This document shows positions 14,881-22,762 of a stretch of 64,000 nucleotides of DNA, piece by piece. Position numbers and translations under genes: made by a program. Positions within the stretch are counted from its first letter, which is position 1. Each line of letters starts with the position of its first letter. The notes beneath the pieces were generated by a model, which did no database searches, was not told the origin of the DNA, and worked only from the letters and a program-made list of their open reading frames with translations. The stretch spans positions 21,402 through 85,401 of the forward strand of contig NZ_JBALOP010000028.1 of the NCBI RefSeq assembly GCF_036962685.1. The letters are read 5' to 3'. Origin of the DNA: Ferdinandcohnia sp036962685. Its GTDB lineage: Bacteria > Bacillota > Bacilli > Bacillales > Bacillaceae_L.

Positions 14881-16737
14881 GTGAAGCTACCAGAGGTATC
14901 CTCACAAAGGCGTGAGAATTATGCAAAATTCTATATGATTTTCATTGTACTACTAGGTGGTGCAGCTGTGGTGAACGCGATTTTTCATCTTGAGCCAACA
15001 GATGAATTCACCATTCTACTATTGCTTGCAATATTTTTGGCGATAACGGAGTATTACCCAATTCCGCTTTTGAGAGGGTCAACGACGGTTACGTTCCCGT
15101 TTATCTTCATCATGTATGAGCTTTTTGGGATTTCGTATCCAATCATCATCTATGCGGTGATTGCGTTAGCGATCAATATCCTTCACCAACGTCCCTTGAG
15201 GATTATCCTGTTTAACCCGGCCCAACTAGCTGGTAGTGTATTTTTAGCGGAATACATTTTATCACATACCAATGTGGTTCAGGTTCTTTCATCAAGCAGT
15301 GATTTTCTATCAGGACTTAGTACATATATTCTTTTTCTTACTCTATTTTATATCATAAATAATTTCATTGTCGATATTGTGTTGCTGATTCGTCCGCAAC
15401 CTTATACGTTCTATTTATTTAAAACGAAAACACTTACGGAATTAGGCAGTTTTGCAATTTCTATCCTTTACGGAGCGATGATGTTTTACCTTGGAGGTCG
15501 AAAGGTTGACGAATTCTCGTTGTTCTTTTTCTTCTCGCCATTGGTGGCGATCTCGTTACTGTATTCGGTTATTTCGACTCTACGAAACGAAAAGAAGCGG
15601 TTAAATGCTCTTTTTGAGATTACAACTGGGGTTAACAAGAAAATCCATTCTACGGAGTGGATTGAGATGTTTAAAAATACATTCTCACAAATCGTTGATG
15701 TGCAAGCAATCATGCTGTGGGTCAAGGAAAACGATGTGTGGAAGGTTTTACATAGCGACGGACGCGTAACGCCGAAAGATGAACTGACAGGTGAAGCGTT
15801 AACTCGTTTTGATGGAAAAAAAGAACCGATTGTCTACCAGGACAGGGTGAAGAAGCTTGGCCCTATTGATGAGTTTTTTATGAAGGATATGAAGGCCTTT
15901 GTGTACTCACCAATGGTTATTGAGGATGAAACGGTTGGGATGCTTGTCGTTGCAAAAAGTCGGGCGCGAAGCTTTGAGGATGATGAAATCCATTCCATTG
16001 CCACCCTTTCGAACCAGCTTGCGATTGCGGTAAAGACAAGGCTTTTAATTGAGGAGAAGGAAAAGCGAATTATCCTCGAGGAGCGCAACCGTATTGCGAG
16101 GGGCATCCATGACGGGGTAGCTCAAACCTTAGCCGGTGCGGTCATGAAGCTTGAGACAGCTGAACGTAAATTCGAGCGTCATCCCGATGAAACGATAAAA
16201 CTCATTCGTGAAAGTATGGATAAATTAAGGCTTAGTTTACGGGAAGTGCGCGAATCGATTTATGAGCTGCGCCCGTATCCGACGGAGCGGGTTGGGCTTT
16301 CCGCCGCGATTGGAAAACGAATTGAAATGGTAAAAGATGAGTACAATATCAAGTTTTCGTTTGATATAAGAGGCAAGGAAGTTCCGCTCAGTCCAATGGT
16401 TGAAAAGGAATTATTTGATATTTTTCAAGAGAGTTTGCAAAACACAATCAAGCATGCGCAGGCCACAAAAATAGAAGTTCTGTTAAGCTATCAGAAGGAA
16501 CAAATTATTTTAAAAATAAAGGACAATGGTGTAGGCTTTTCATTGTTCCAGGCAATGGTCAAGGCACAAAACAATCCTCATTTTGGAATTTTGAACATGA
16601 ATGACGCGGCAGAAAAAATTAATGCCACTCTTCAAATTGACACAAAAGAAGGCCATGGTACTGATATTACATTAACTGTTCCAAAAATGGGACTCGAAGG
16701 AGGTAGTACTGTTGATCAAGCTTATGCTGGTGGATGA
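14881..16737 (+). CDS. Membrane sensor histidine kinase with GAF domain (HisKA_3 class)
   Basis: A 618-residue kinase. The first 230 residues hold about eight membrane segments, then a GAF-like domain (about 250-400), a HisKA_3 dimerisation and phosphoacceptor helix with the conserved His in ARGIHDGVAQTLAG, and a HATPase domain with LQNTIKHA (N box), DNGVGF (G1) and HFGILNM. HisKA_3 kinases pair with NarL/LuxR-type regulators, and one is encoded next. GTG 14881 follows AAGGGGG by six bases; ATG 14863 precedes that site. The 3' end overlaps the regulator by 26 bases. The stimulus is unknown; the multi-span sensor suggests a membrane or small-molecule signal. Confidence 0.92.
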   Translation: MKLPEVSSQRRENYAKFYMIFIVLLGGAAVVNAIFHLEPTDEFTILLLLAIFLAITEYYPIPLLRGSTTVTFPFIFIMYELFGISYPIIIYAVIALAINILHQRPLRIILFNPAQLAGSVFLAEYILSHTNVVQVLSSSSDFLSGLSTYILFLTLFYIINNFIVDIVLLIRPQPYTFYLFKTKTLTELGSFAISILYGAMMFYLGGRKVDEFSLFFFFSPLVAISLLYSVISTLRNEKKRLNALFEITTGVNKKIHSTEWIEMFKNTFSQIVDVQAIMLWVKENDVWKVLHSDGRVTPKDELTGEALTRFDGKKEPIVYQDRVKKLGPIDEFFMKDMKAFVYSPMVIEDETVGMLVVAKSRARSFEDDEIHSIATLSNQLAIAVKTRLLIEEKEKRIILEERNRIARGIHDGVAQTLAGAVMKLETAERKFERHPDETIKLIRESMDKLRLSLREVRESIYELRPYPTERVGLSAAIGKRIEMVKDEYNIKFSFDIRGKEVPLSPMVEKELFDIFQESLQNTIKHAQATKIEVLLSYQKEQIILKIKDNGVGFSLFQAMVKAQNNPHFGILNMNDAAEKINATLQIDTKEGHGTDITLTVPKMGLEGGSTVDQAYAGG

Positions 16738-17347
16738 TCATGCTGTGTTACGTGATGGACTTAGAAATATTTTAGAGCTCGAGGATGATATTCGCGTTGT
16801 TGGCGAGGCGGTATCAGGGGATGATGCCCTTCTTAAGGTGCCGATGTGTGAGCCCGAAGTGATTTTAATGGACATCAATATGCCCCATAAAAATGGCGTT
16901 GAAGTGACGGGCATTTTGAAGAAACAATACCCTTCGATTAAAATATTGGTGCTGACAATGCACAACCATGAGGAGTATTTTATGGCTGCGATTCGTGAGG
17001 GAGCTGACGGATATTTGTTAAAGGATGCACCGTCTGAACAGGTGGTCGAAGCGATTCGTACAGTCGCACGTGGGGAGTCTGTGATTCATCCATCGATGAC
17101 GAAAAAGCTTCTTAACTTCCATCAACAACAGCAGGAGCAACCGCGGGACAACGCACTAACGGAGCGGGAAACGGAAGTCCTTCAATGCCTAGTAGAGGGC
17201 CTCAGCAACAAAGAAATCGCCGAGCGCCTCTTCATCAGCGACAAAACCGTAAAAATTCACGTCAGCAAAATCTTCAAAAAATTCGACGTCAAAAGCCGCT
17301 CCCAAGTCGTCATCTACGCCGTCCAAAACAAGCTCGTGCCGATGTAG
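16712..17347 (+). CDS. NarL/FixJ-family response regulator
   Basis: A 211-residue regulator with a receiver domain (residues 1-120: acidic pocket Asp8/Asp9, phosphoacceptor Asp54 in VILMDINMP, Thr in VLTMHN, Lys in YLLKDA) and a LuxR-type helix-turn-helix (about 145-208: LTERETEVLQCLVEGLSNKE, then SDKTVKIHVSKIFKK). It is the cognate partner of the overlapping kinase gene. TTG 16712 is preceded by GAAGGAGG. No target operator can be named. Codon use in the last 150 bases shifts to C-rich third positions, which is odd against the AT-rich kinase gene. Confidence 0.94.
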   Translation: MIKLMLVDDHAVLRDGLRNILELEDDIRVVGEAVSGDDALLKVPMCEPEVILMDINMPHKNGVEVTGILKKQYPSIKILVLTMHNHEEYFMAAIREGADGYLLKDAPSEQVVEAIRTVARGESVIHPSMTKKLLNFHQQQQEQPRDNALTERETEVLQCLVEGLSNKEIAERLFISDKTVKIHVSKIFKKFDVKSRSQVVIYAVQNKLVPM

Positions 17348-17352
17348 GAACT

Positions 17353-17402
17353 AGGGGGGACGGTTCCTTGTGGGACGCAGGGACAGGTCCCTCGTCCCAG
17401 AG
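17353..17402 (+). repeat. Family B palindromes, locus B3
   Basis: A partial unit GGGGGACGGTTCC is followed by GGGACGCAGGGACAGG and TCCCTCGTCCCAGAGG, starting six bases after the response regulator stop codon. Confidence 0.85.
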
Positions 17403-17478
17403 GTACCCACTTTTTGAAGAACGAAGTGTTGGCACGGGTTCTACGTCCAGACAATTTGTTCAACTGAAGATTAAAATC

Positions 17479-17515
17479 AACAACTGTTTTCTGTTATGGA
17501 AGCAGTTGTTTTTTT
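17479..17515 (+). terminator. Intrinsic terminator of the two-component operon
   Basis: AACAACTG and CAGTTGTT form an 8-bp stem around 16 bases and are followed by a run of T. The 180 bases between it and the subtilase hold no other feature I can support. Confidence 0.75.
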
Positions 17516-17699
17516 ATGCAATAAATCCTCGTACTTTTGTCTACTTCGAAATACGACTTTTGGAATCTATAATTTACAACTTAAGCTTAATAGGAATCTG
17601 GGCATCTACCAGTGATAATGAAGATATAAGGGACATTTGACTAGGAAGAATCACACAGATACGTTCCTATGAAAATGAAAAAAGGAGGTAGGATGGGAA

Positions 17700-20171
17700 A
17701 TGAAGAAGGTTCTATACTTGATAATGGCATTATCTTTATTATTACCAACTCTTTTTACAGGGAGTAAGCCAGTACAGGCCGTGGATGGTCTGCCCGCGAT
17801 AATCGACCCATTACTTGTAAAGGAATGGGACAAAGTAGGTTCCTTGCAAGTAATAGTTACGTTTAAGGGGGATGGGGCGCCTCAGGAGCATCAACTAAAT
17901 CTACTAAAACAACTAGGAATTGAGACAGGTCTAAGTTTACAGTCGTTACCAATGGCAGGGGTGATTGCGACTAAGACTCAAATACAGAAGCTTGCCGAAA
18001 ATGACCAAGTTCAATCAATCTATTTAAATCGAAAACTAGAATATTTTAACGCAGATTCAACTGAACTCACGGGTGTTGATAAGGTTCGGACTGATGGCGC
18101 GATGCAAAAAGCGAATGGAGGGTTCCCTGTTTCAGGTAAAGGGGTCGGAGTTGTTGTCAATGATAGCGGTGTTGACGGTACACATAAAGATCATGAATTC
18201 GGAAAAAATCTTGTGCAAAATGTACTAGCTTCAACAAATCTTGCCAGCCTAGCACCAGGACTTCTACCGGTCACTTATTTAGAAAATGTAGCGAATACAG
18301 ATACGAACTCTGGTCACGGTACGCATGTTGCAGGAACAGTGGGTGGTACTGGGGCCATGTCTGGTGGGAAATATGAAGGTGTTGCACTAGGTGCCAGTTT
18401 AATAGGATATGGATCTGGAGCGGCCTTGTTTGTATTAGACGGAATTGGTGGATTCGATTATGCGATTACACATCAGCAGCAATATAATATCCGTGTGATT
18501 ACAAATTCATGGGGATCATCAGGTGACTTTGATCCAAACAATCCAATCAATATTGCGAGTAAAAAGGCATATGACCGCGGAATTACCGTTCTTTTTGCAG
18601 CAGGAAATGAGGGGCCAGGTGAGAATACTCACAATCCATATGCAAAGGCACCTTGGGTCATTTCAGTTGCGGCAGGTGTGAAGGATGGAACTCTGGCTGA
18701 ATTTTCTTCAAGAGGTACAGAGGGAGTTGGTGGAACATTTACATTGGATGGGCAAGACTGGACATGGGAAGACCGCCCAACGGTAACGGCACCTGGGGTT
18801 GATATCGTTTCAACAAGAGCTGTTTCACCAGTCGCAGCACTTGCAGCGCAACAGGATCTTGAGTTGCTAGATCCAGCACATGTTCCATTTTACACACATA
18901 TGAACGGGACATCGATGGCAACACCGCATGTTGCAGGAATAGTGGCCCTTTTACTTGAAGCAAACCCAATGCTTTCGCCAAGTGAAATTAAACAAATCCT
19001 TCAAGATACAGCCACTAACATGCCTGGTTATGAACCATGGGAGGTTGGTGCTGGCTATGTCAATGCATATGCAGCAGTTGATCAGGCTTTCACTGGAAAA
19101 GAGTACGGAAAAACCGTTAATTTATATCAAGCGTTTAATAGTAATGTAGAAAGTGGGACAGAGCGAAAAGAATTTGAAGTCACATACGATCCGACAACAC
19201 TTTTATCGAAAAATCAATACGAATTTACGGTTGATGAAGGAGTAGTAAATGTAGCAGCGAAAATAAATGCATATGGAGTGTTATCGCAAACTGGTAACCC
19301 ATTGAATCTTGTGTTAATCGCACCAGACGGGACAGAGTATAGTTCAGGAGTAAGCTTGCTCTTTCCTCTCTATACAGATCGCGCAGTCTCTGTAAGTTCC
19401 CCGATGGCAGGAAAGTGGAAAGCAGAGATTCGCGGGCTTAAAGGCGTTGCAGAGAACCCCCTCGCCATTGGTTTGCCAGAAACGGTGAAGGGTACTTTAG
19501 CTTTCTCAAAGGTTAGTGGATATACTGGTTTAAGTGATATCAAAGGCCACGCTGCAGCAGGTGCTATCCAGTTTGGGGTGAACGAAAGATTATTTGATGG
19601 CTATTCGAACGGTACATTTAAGCCAGATGCAGCACTTACTAGACTAGATTTAGCGAAGTATTTAGTAATGGGTGGAGAGATTCGTCAAGCGTTACCTTCG
19701 GCTGCTTCATTCGGTGATGTGGAAGCTGCCGAAGCTCCGTTTGTGGAGGCGGTAGTTGCAAAGGGTGCGGCATTCCGTGATGGTAAGCAGGTGCAAAAAG
19801 GGGTAATGCTTCCAAAAGCAAATGGAAAATTTGCTCCTAAGGATTCGGTAACACGTTCAGAATTAGCATACTCACTCGTGCAAACGCTTGGTTTACAAAC
19901 AGAGGCAGAGGCGTTAGGAGCAGGTGATATTACCGTTCAATACAAGGACGAACGTGTGAAAATTGACGATGCTGGAAAAATTCCAGCAGAGCTAAGGGGA
20001 TATGTACAACTTGCGTTAGATCTAAACATCCTTAATGCAAAGTTTTCCGTATCACAAGGCACTTTTGATCTAAAACCTAGAGTGACGGCAACCTTCAGTC
20101 CCACTGAAAAAGTAACTCGCGGTGAATTTGCAGTTGCCATGACACGCTTCTATAACGCATTTTTACAATAA
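17700..20171 (+). CDS. Secreted S8 subtilisin-like serine protease with C-terminal SLH region
   Basis: An 823-residue protein: signal peptide to about residue 27 (ending KPVQAVDG), an inhibitor-I9-like propeptide (about 40-115), then a peptidase S8 domain with catalytic Asp155 in VVNDSGVDG, His206 in SGHGTHVAGT, the oxyanion Asn in TNSWG and Ser405 in GTSMATPHVAG. A beta-rich domain follows, then SLH-type modules (about 600-823, for example DGYSNGTFKPDAALTRLDLAKYL), which would hold the enzyme on pyruvylated wall polymer. The Asp motif reads DSG where DTG is commoner. It is a single gene with a good AAAGGAGG site. A role in extracellular proteolysis or surface protein processing is likely. 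Confidence 0.93.
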   Translation: MKKVLYLIMALSLLLPTLFTGSKPVQAVDGLPAIIDPLLVKEWDKVGSLQVIVTFKGDGAPQEHQLNLLKQLGIETGLSLQSLPMAGVIATKTQIQKLAENDQVQSIYLNRKLEYFNADSTELTGVDKVRTDGAMQKANGGFPVSGKGVGVVVNDSGVDGTHKDHEFGKNLVQNVLASTNLASLAPGLLPVTYLENVANTDTNSGHGTHVAGTVGGTGAMSGGKYEGVALGASLIGYGSGAALFVLDGIGGFDYAITHQQQYNIRVITNSWGSSGDFDPNNPINIASKKAYDRGITVLFAAGNEGPGENTHNPYAKAPWVISVAAGVKDGTLAEFSSRGTEGVGGTFTLDGQDWTWEDRPTVTAPGVDIVSTRAVSPVAALAAQQDLELLDPAHVPFYTHMNGTSMATPHVAGIVALLLEANPMLSPSEIKQILQDTATNMPGYEPWEVGAGYVNAYAAVDQAFTGKEYGKTVNLYQAFNSNVESGTERKEFEVTYDPTTLLSKNQYEFTVDEGVVNVAAKINAYGVLSQTGNPLNLVLIAPDGTEYSSGVSLLFPLYTDRAVSVSSPMAGKWKAEIRGLKGVAENPLAIGLPETVKGTLAFSKVSGYTGLSDIKGHAAAGAIQFGVNERLFDGYSNGTFKPDAALTRLDLAKYLVMGGEIRQALPSAASFGDVEAAEAPFVEAVVAKGAAFRDGKQVQKGVMLPKANGKFAPKDSVTRSELAYSLVQTLGLQTEAEALGAGDITVQYKDERVKIDDAGKIPAELRGYVQLALDLNILNAKFSVSQGTFDLKPRVTATFSPTEKVTRGEFAVAMTRFYNAFLQ

Positions 20172-20195
20172 TTATTGGATTGCCAGGAAAAAGTT

Positions 20196-20235
20196 AACCC
20201 AATAATGTTGATATTTCAGCATACTTGGGTTTTTA
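20196..20235 (+). terminator. Intrinsic terminator of the subtilase gene
   Basis: AACCCAA and TTGGGTT close a stem with an internal loop, followed by TTTTTAG. Confidence 0.75.
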
Positions 20236-20310
20236 GTTTGGCAAAAGTTAGCCTATAGTTATCTTTCTTTTTTTATTAGGAGTGCCATCGGGAGGTAGGT
20301 AATGAAAATA

Positions 20311-20380
20311 GACGCAAAAATCCGTACGGAGATGCATATTTTCGAATATCGACGCAAAGATCCGCACGATGACGCGTGTT
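20311..20380 (+). repeat. Family C array (GACGCAAA words), locus C1
   Basis: GACGCAAA, GATGCATA, GACGCAAA and GACGCGTG occur at a period of exactly 20 bases (GC at 20314, 20334, 20354, 20374). The spacers carry ATCCG(T/C)ACG. Four units are visible. Confidence 0.8.
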
Positions 20381-20445
20381 CCGCCAGCATTGTCCCATAT
20401 ATTCAATAATTTATCCGATAACATAAAACACCGTTAAGATATTCG

Positions 20446-20470
20446 GCCTTCCGGTGGTCCGGAAGGCTTT
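20446..20470. terminator. Perfect hairpin between convergent genes
   Basis: GCCTTCCGG-TGGT-CCGGAAGGC is a perfect 9-bp stem followed by TTTAAAT on the plus strand. It lies between the converging subtilase and 153-aa genes and may serve either. The T tract is weak. Confidence 0.55.
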
Positions 20471-20532
20471 AAATACCGCTGAAATTTTGGGGGTCAGGTA
20501 GAAACGAACCTCCGAGAACAACAATGACACCC

Positions 20533-20994
20533 CTATCGATACTCCCACAAGATTGTCCAGTCGCCGGATTCTTCGACAACGAAGATATCTTGGTGGATTG
20601 TGAAGGTCCCGTATATGCTTTTGTAGGTTTGGGTGATGGGAACCTTATAGACGTCGTGGAAGATTGTGGTGTTCTTTGTCATCTGCCAGGATTTAAGTTT
20701 TTCCGCATCATCCACCGTGTATTTGAACGTATCGGTCCCGAAATGGCCGACAAATACATGGTTGCGCTGCTGGATATAGTCGGCTTTTTCAAATCGCTCC
20801 TGCATTAGCGGATGGAATAATTCCCATGAGCTTCCGAAATCTGCATCCTGTTCATATTTATAAAAGGAGTGGACAAGCTCCTTCGCTTCCTCCTCAGGTG
20901 ATGAGCGGAACAATGAAAATAAAAGAATAAACATAAGTATAGCCCCAATTGATACCAAAATCAGTGGGATGGGCAATCCTCGTCGTCGTCTCAT
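20533..20994 (-). CDS. Single-pass membrane protein of unknown function
   Basis: The 153-residue protein starts with a basic cluster MRRRRG and one membrane segment (LPIPLILVSIGAILMFILLFSLF), then an extracytoplasmic domain of about 125 residues ending in WTILWEYR. The pattern of ELVHSFYKYEQDADFGSSWE followed by beta strands ending in W-W-Y is typical of NTF2-like or SnoaL-like cone folds, which I infer only from the pattern. A weak AAGGGGG site stands 12 bases before ATG. It is a single gene with no partner on its strand. Its function is unknown. Confidence 0.75.
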   Translation of the reverse strand: MRRRRGLPIPLILVSIGAILMFILLFSLFRSSPEEEAKELVHSFYKYEQDADFGSSWELFHPLMQERFEKADYIQQRNHVFVGHFGTDTFKYTVDDAEKLKSWQMTKNTTIFHDVYKVPITQTYKSIYGTFTIHQDIFVVEESGDWTILWEYR

Positions 20995-21085
20995 ATGTAA
21001 ACAAAAGCCCCCTTAAGCTTGTTTACTATCATGGATATGCCCTTGGAAAGTTGTCCTAGTACAAGATTCGATTTTTGTATGTAGT

Positions 21086-21130
21086 TTGGGACAAGGGACC
21101 TGNNNNNNNNNACCTGTCCCTCCGTCCCAG
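21086..21130. repeat. Family B palindromes, locus B4, interrupted by 9 N
   Basis: GGGACAAGGGACCTG, nine N (21103-21111), then ACCTGTCCCTCCGTCCCA. The break falls at the centre of the repeat, where a long inverted repeat would hamper sequencing or assembly. Confidence 0.85.
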
Positions 21131-21137
21131 GCAACCG

Positions 21138-21171
21138 GCAAAAAAAATAGGCCAGAGCTTATGCTCTAGCG
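21138..21171 (-). terminator. Terminator overlapping the end of the 52-aa gene
   Basis: On the minus strand AGAGC-ATAA-GCTCT is followed by GGCCTATTTTTTTT. The stop codon TAA of the upstream gene lies in the loop. Confidence 0.65.
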
Positions 21172-21317
21172 CTAAATTTACTGAATCGAGTTAAGATGGG
21201 ACGACGTGGTCCTTTGCCAAGTCTCATGAAATAAAGCCGATCCTCAAGTCTTTTATAAAAACGAATACCAACGATCTTTAAAGGTGTCCAAATTTCTTTA
21301 AACGTATAGTAAGGCAC
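21159..21317 (-). CDS. Small basic protein of unknown function (52 aa)
   Basis: I place the start at GTG 21317, preceded by GGGAGGAG about eight bases upstream, although the frame is open 50 codons further. The product (MPYYTFKEIWTPLKIVG...) is rich in Arg and aromatic residues and has no membrane segment. The stop codon is embedded in a terminator loop. I do not recognise the family, but the strong ribosome binding site and matched terminator support a real gene. Confidence 0.55.
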   Translation of the reverse strand: MPYYTFKEIWTPLKIVGIRFYKRLEDRLYFMRLGKGPRRPILTRFSKFSARA

Positions 21318-21600
21318 GTGTAGCTCTCCTCCCCCAATCGAAAATATGACTTCTATATTATTTTTCGAATTTTTTGAATCCATTAGTAGAATGATAGCAT
21401 GTCCAAATTGATAAAAATGTGGAAACGTGTAGAAAAAAATTAAATTATTTTGGACAAATTTAGACAAAAACAGCTAAAAAAGGCCCTTTTTAGGAAAGTT
21501 ACCTCAAAAAAACAACAAAAATCGCTATAAATTTACTCCGATTTTCCCAATATACATTTTTCTAATACATTGGTACTATATAAGTATAGTAAATTACTAG

Positions 21601-21731
21601 ATTGGTCGTAACACCAATCCAACGTTTGTTAGTTAATGTAGAGAATGGGGGTTTTCTACATTTGACTATATATTTTACCTGTAGACTTTTTTTCTCTTTT
21701 GCCCTGCTCAACGTGAGTGGGGTCTTTTTTG
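21601..21731 (+). promoter_or_regulatory. Structured leader of glpP with terminator-like hairpin
   Basis: Three stems precede glpP: ATTGGT/ACCAAT (21601-21618), TGTAGA/TCTACA (21637-21660), and a 9-bp stem CCCTGCTCA-ACG-TGAGTGGGG followed by TCTTTTTT (21702-21730). The last has the form of an intrinsic terminator, placed about 50 bases before the glpP start and with no gene before it on this strand. This arrangement is what transcription attenuation looks like. GlpP itself is an mRNA-binding antiterminator in B. subtilis, so autoregulation is possible but unproven. Confidence 0.5.
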
Positions 21732-21778
21732 GTTGCAAAGAAAAAGTGTATACTACTATAAAGATGGAGGGGAGACAG

Positions 21779-22315
21779 GTGGACCAACAAATTTTGCCTG
21801 CATCAACGACGATGAAGGATTTCGAGCACTTTTTAAAAAGTAAGTATGAAATCGGGGTTTTTACAGAAATTCACATGGCCCAGTTGAAAAATATTAAGAG
21901 GCTGGCGGAGCAGCACGGGAAAAAAATGATCTATCATGTGGATATGGTACATGGGATAAAAAGTGATGAGTATGCAACGGAATTTATTTGCCAGGAGTTT
22001 CAGCCGTACGGGCTCATTTCTACGAAGTCTAGTGTGATCCAAAAAGCGAAGCAAAAAGGAGTTTGCGCGATTCAGCGGATGTTTTTGATTGATACGCATG
22101 CCCTTGAAAAAAGCTATAAGCTGATTGAAAAAAATAAACCGGATTATATTGAGGTGCTACCTGGGGCGATGCCGTGGATGATCCAAGAGGTCAAGGAAAG
22201 ATTGAATATTCCAGTGCTTGCAGGTGGGCTGATTCGGACTAAAGAGGATGTGCAAAAAGCACTGGAAGCGGGTGCGACGGCCATTACTACTTCAAAAAGG
22301 GAGCTGTGGGTATAA
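21779..22315 (+). CDS. glpP: Glycerol uptake operon antiterminator GlpP
   Basis: A 178-residue protein of the GlpP family. In B. subtilis GlpP binds glycerol-3-phosphate and the glp leader mRNA and prevents premature termination. The TIM-barrel-like core is visible, with YHVDMVHGIKSDEYA, DYIEVLPGAMPWMI and the phosphate-binding end PVLAGGLIRTKEDV followed by GATAITTSKRELW. I chose GTG 21779, seven bases after GGAGGGG; the longer frame would add 59 residues of low-quality sequence. glpF/glpK/glpD do not follow; a family A repeat starts at the stop codon. It is therefore a stand-alone copy, or its targets are elsewhere. Confidence 0.9.
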   Translation: MDQQILPASTTMKDFEHFLKSKYEIGVFTEIHMAQLKNIKRLAEQHGKKMIYHVDMVHGIKSDEYATEFICQEFQPYGLISTKSSVIQKAKQKGVCAIQRMFLIDTHALEKSYKLIEKNKPDYIEVLPGAMPWMIQEVKERLNIPVLAGGLIRTKEDVQKALEAGATAITTSKRELWV

Positions 22316-22490
22316 CCGTATTCAGTAGAAGTCAACCAAGGTTAAGCCTCCTGCGGATGCTTCGATTTTTCAAAGGAAACTTTTCGAGCTTGGGACAAAA
22401 GACTAAGAACGCCACGTCCTGTGGCAACTTCTTTGTGGTCCACCTTGGGTAGACCAAAAATCGGACGCAAATACCCCAATCCGCATTTGA
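22315..22490 (+). repeat. Family A repeat, copy A3 (degenerate)
   Basis: It begins at the glpP stop codon with GTATTCAGTAGAAGT but lacks the matching second arm. CCTCCTGCGGATG, AACGCCACGTCCTGTGGCAAC and CCGCATTTGA follow in the usual order. Confidence 0.8.
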
Positions 22491-22596
22491 TCCTCCTTTT
22501 TTGATACTATTTGGCAGAATTTGTTGGGAAGTTTTTATGTAGGCGTTGTCACAATTCCTTTATAATATTAGTAAGACGAGATGAGGAGGCGAAGTG

Positions 22597-22713
22597 ATGG
22601 AGGAGAATACGAATCAATTAGCGGTTGGTATGGTGTGGGGAACAACATTGAGTATACCCCTTTGGATTGCGTTTTTTGGTTGGTTGAAGCTTCTATCACA
22701 TCTCTTCCTTTAA
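22597..22713 (+). CDS. Small membrane protein (38 aa)
   Basis: ATG 22597 is preceded by GAGGAGGCG. The product begins MEENTNQLAVGMVWG and has one membrane segment (GTTLSIPLWIAFFGWLKLL). A TATAAT box at about 22559-22564 could be its -10 element. Single-span proteins of this size in bacilli often act in membrane stress or sporulation; no function can be assigned here. Confidence 0.6.
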   Translation: MEENTNQLAVGMVWGTTLSIPLWIAFFGWLKLLSHLFL

Positions 22714-22734
22714 TCAGAAACTGAACGTGAAAAA

Positions 22735-22762
22735 GGGACCAGGAGAACCGTCCCCTGTTCCC
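22735..22762. repeat. Family B palindrome, locus B5 (degenerate)
   Basis: GGGACCAGGAGAACC and GTCCCCTGTTCCC form a partial unit that ends at the stop codon of the minus-strand GGDEF-EAL gene. Confidence 0.65.

Noticed and set aside
17185..17640. 151-codon plus-strand frame overlapping the response regulator end
   Set aside because: It is an off-frame shadow that continues through family B repeats and a terminator.
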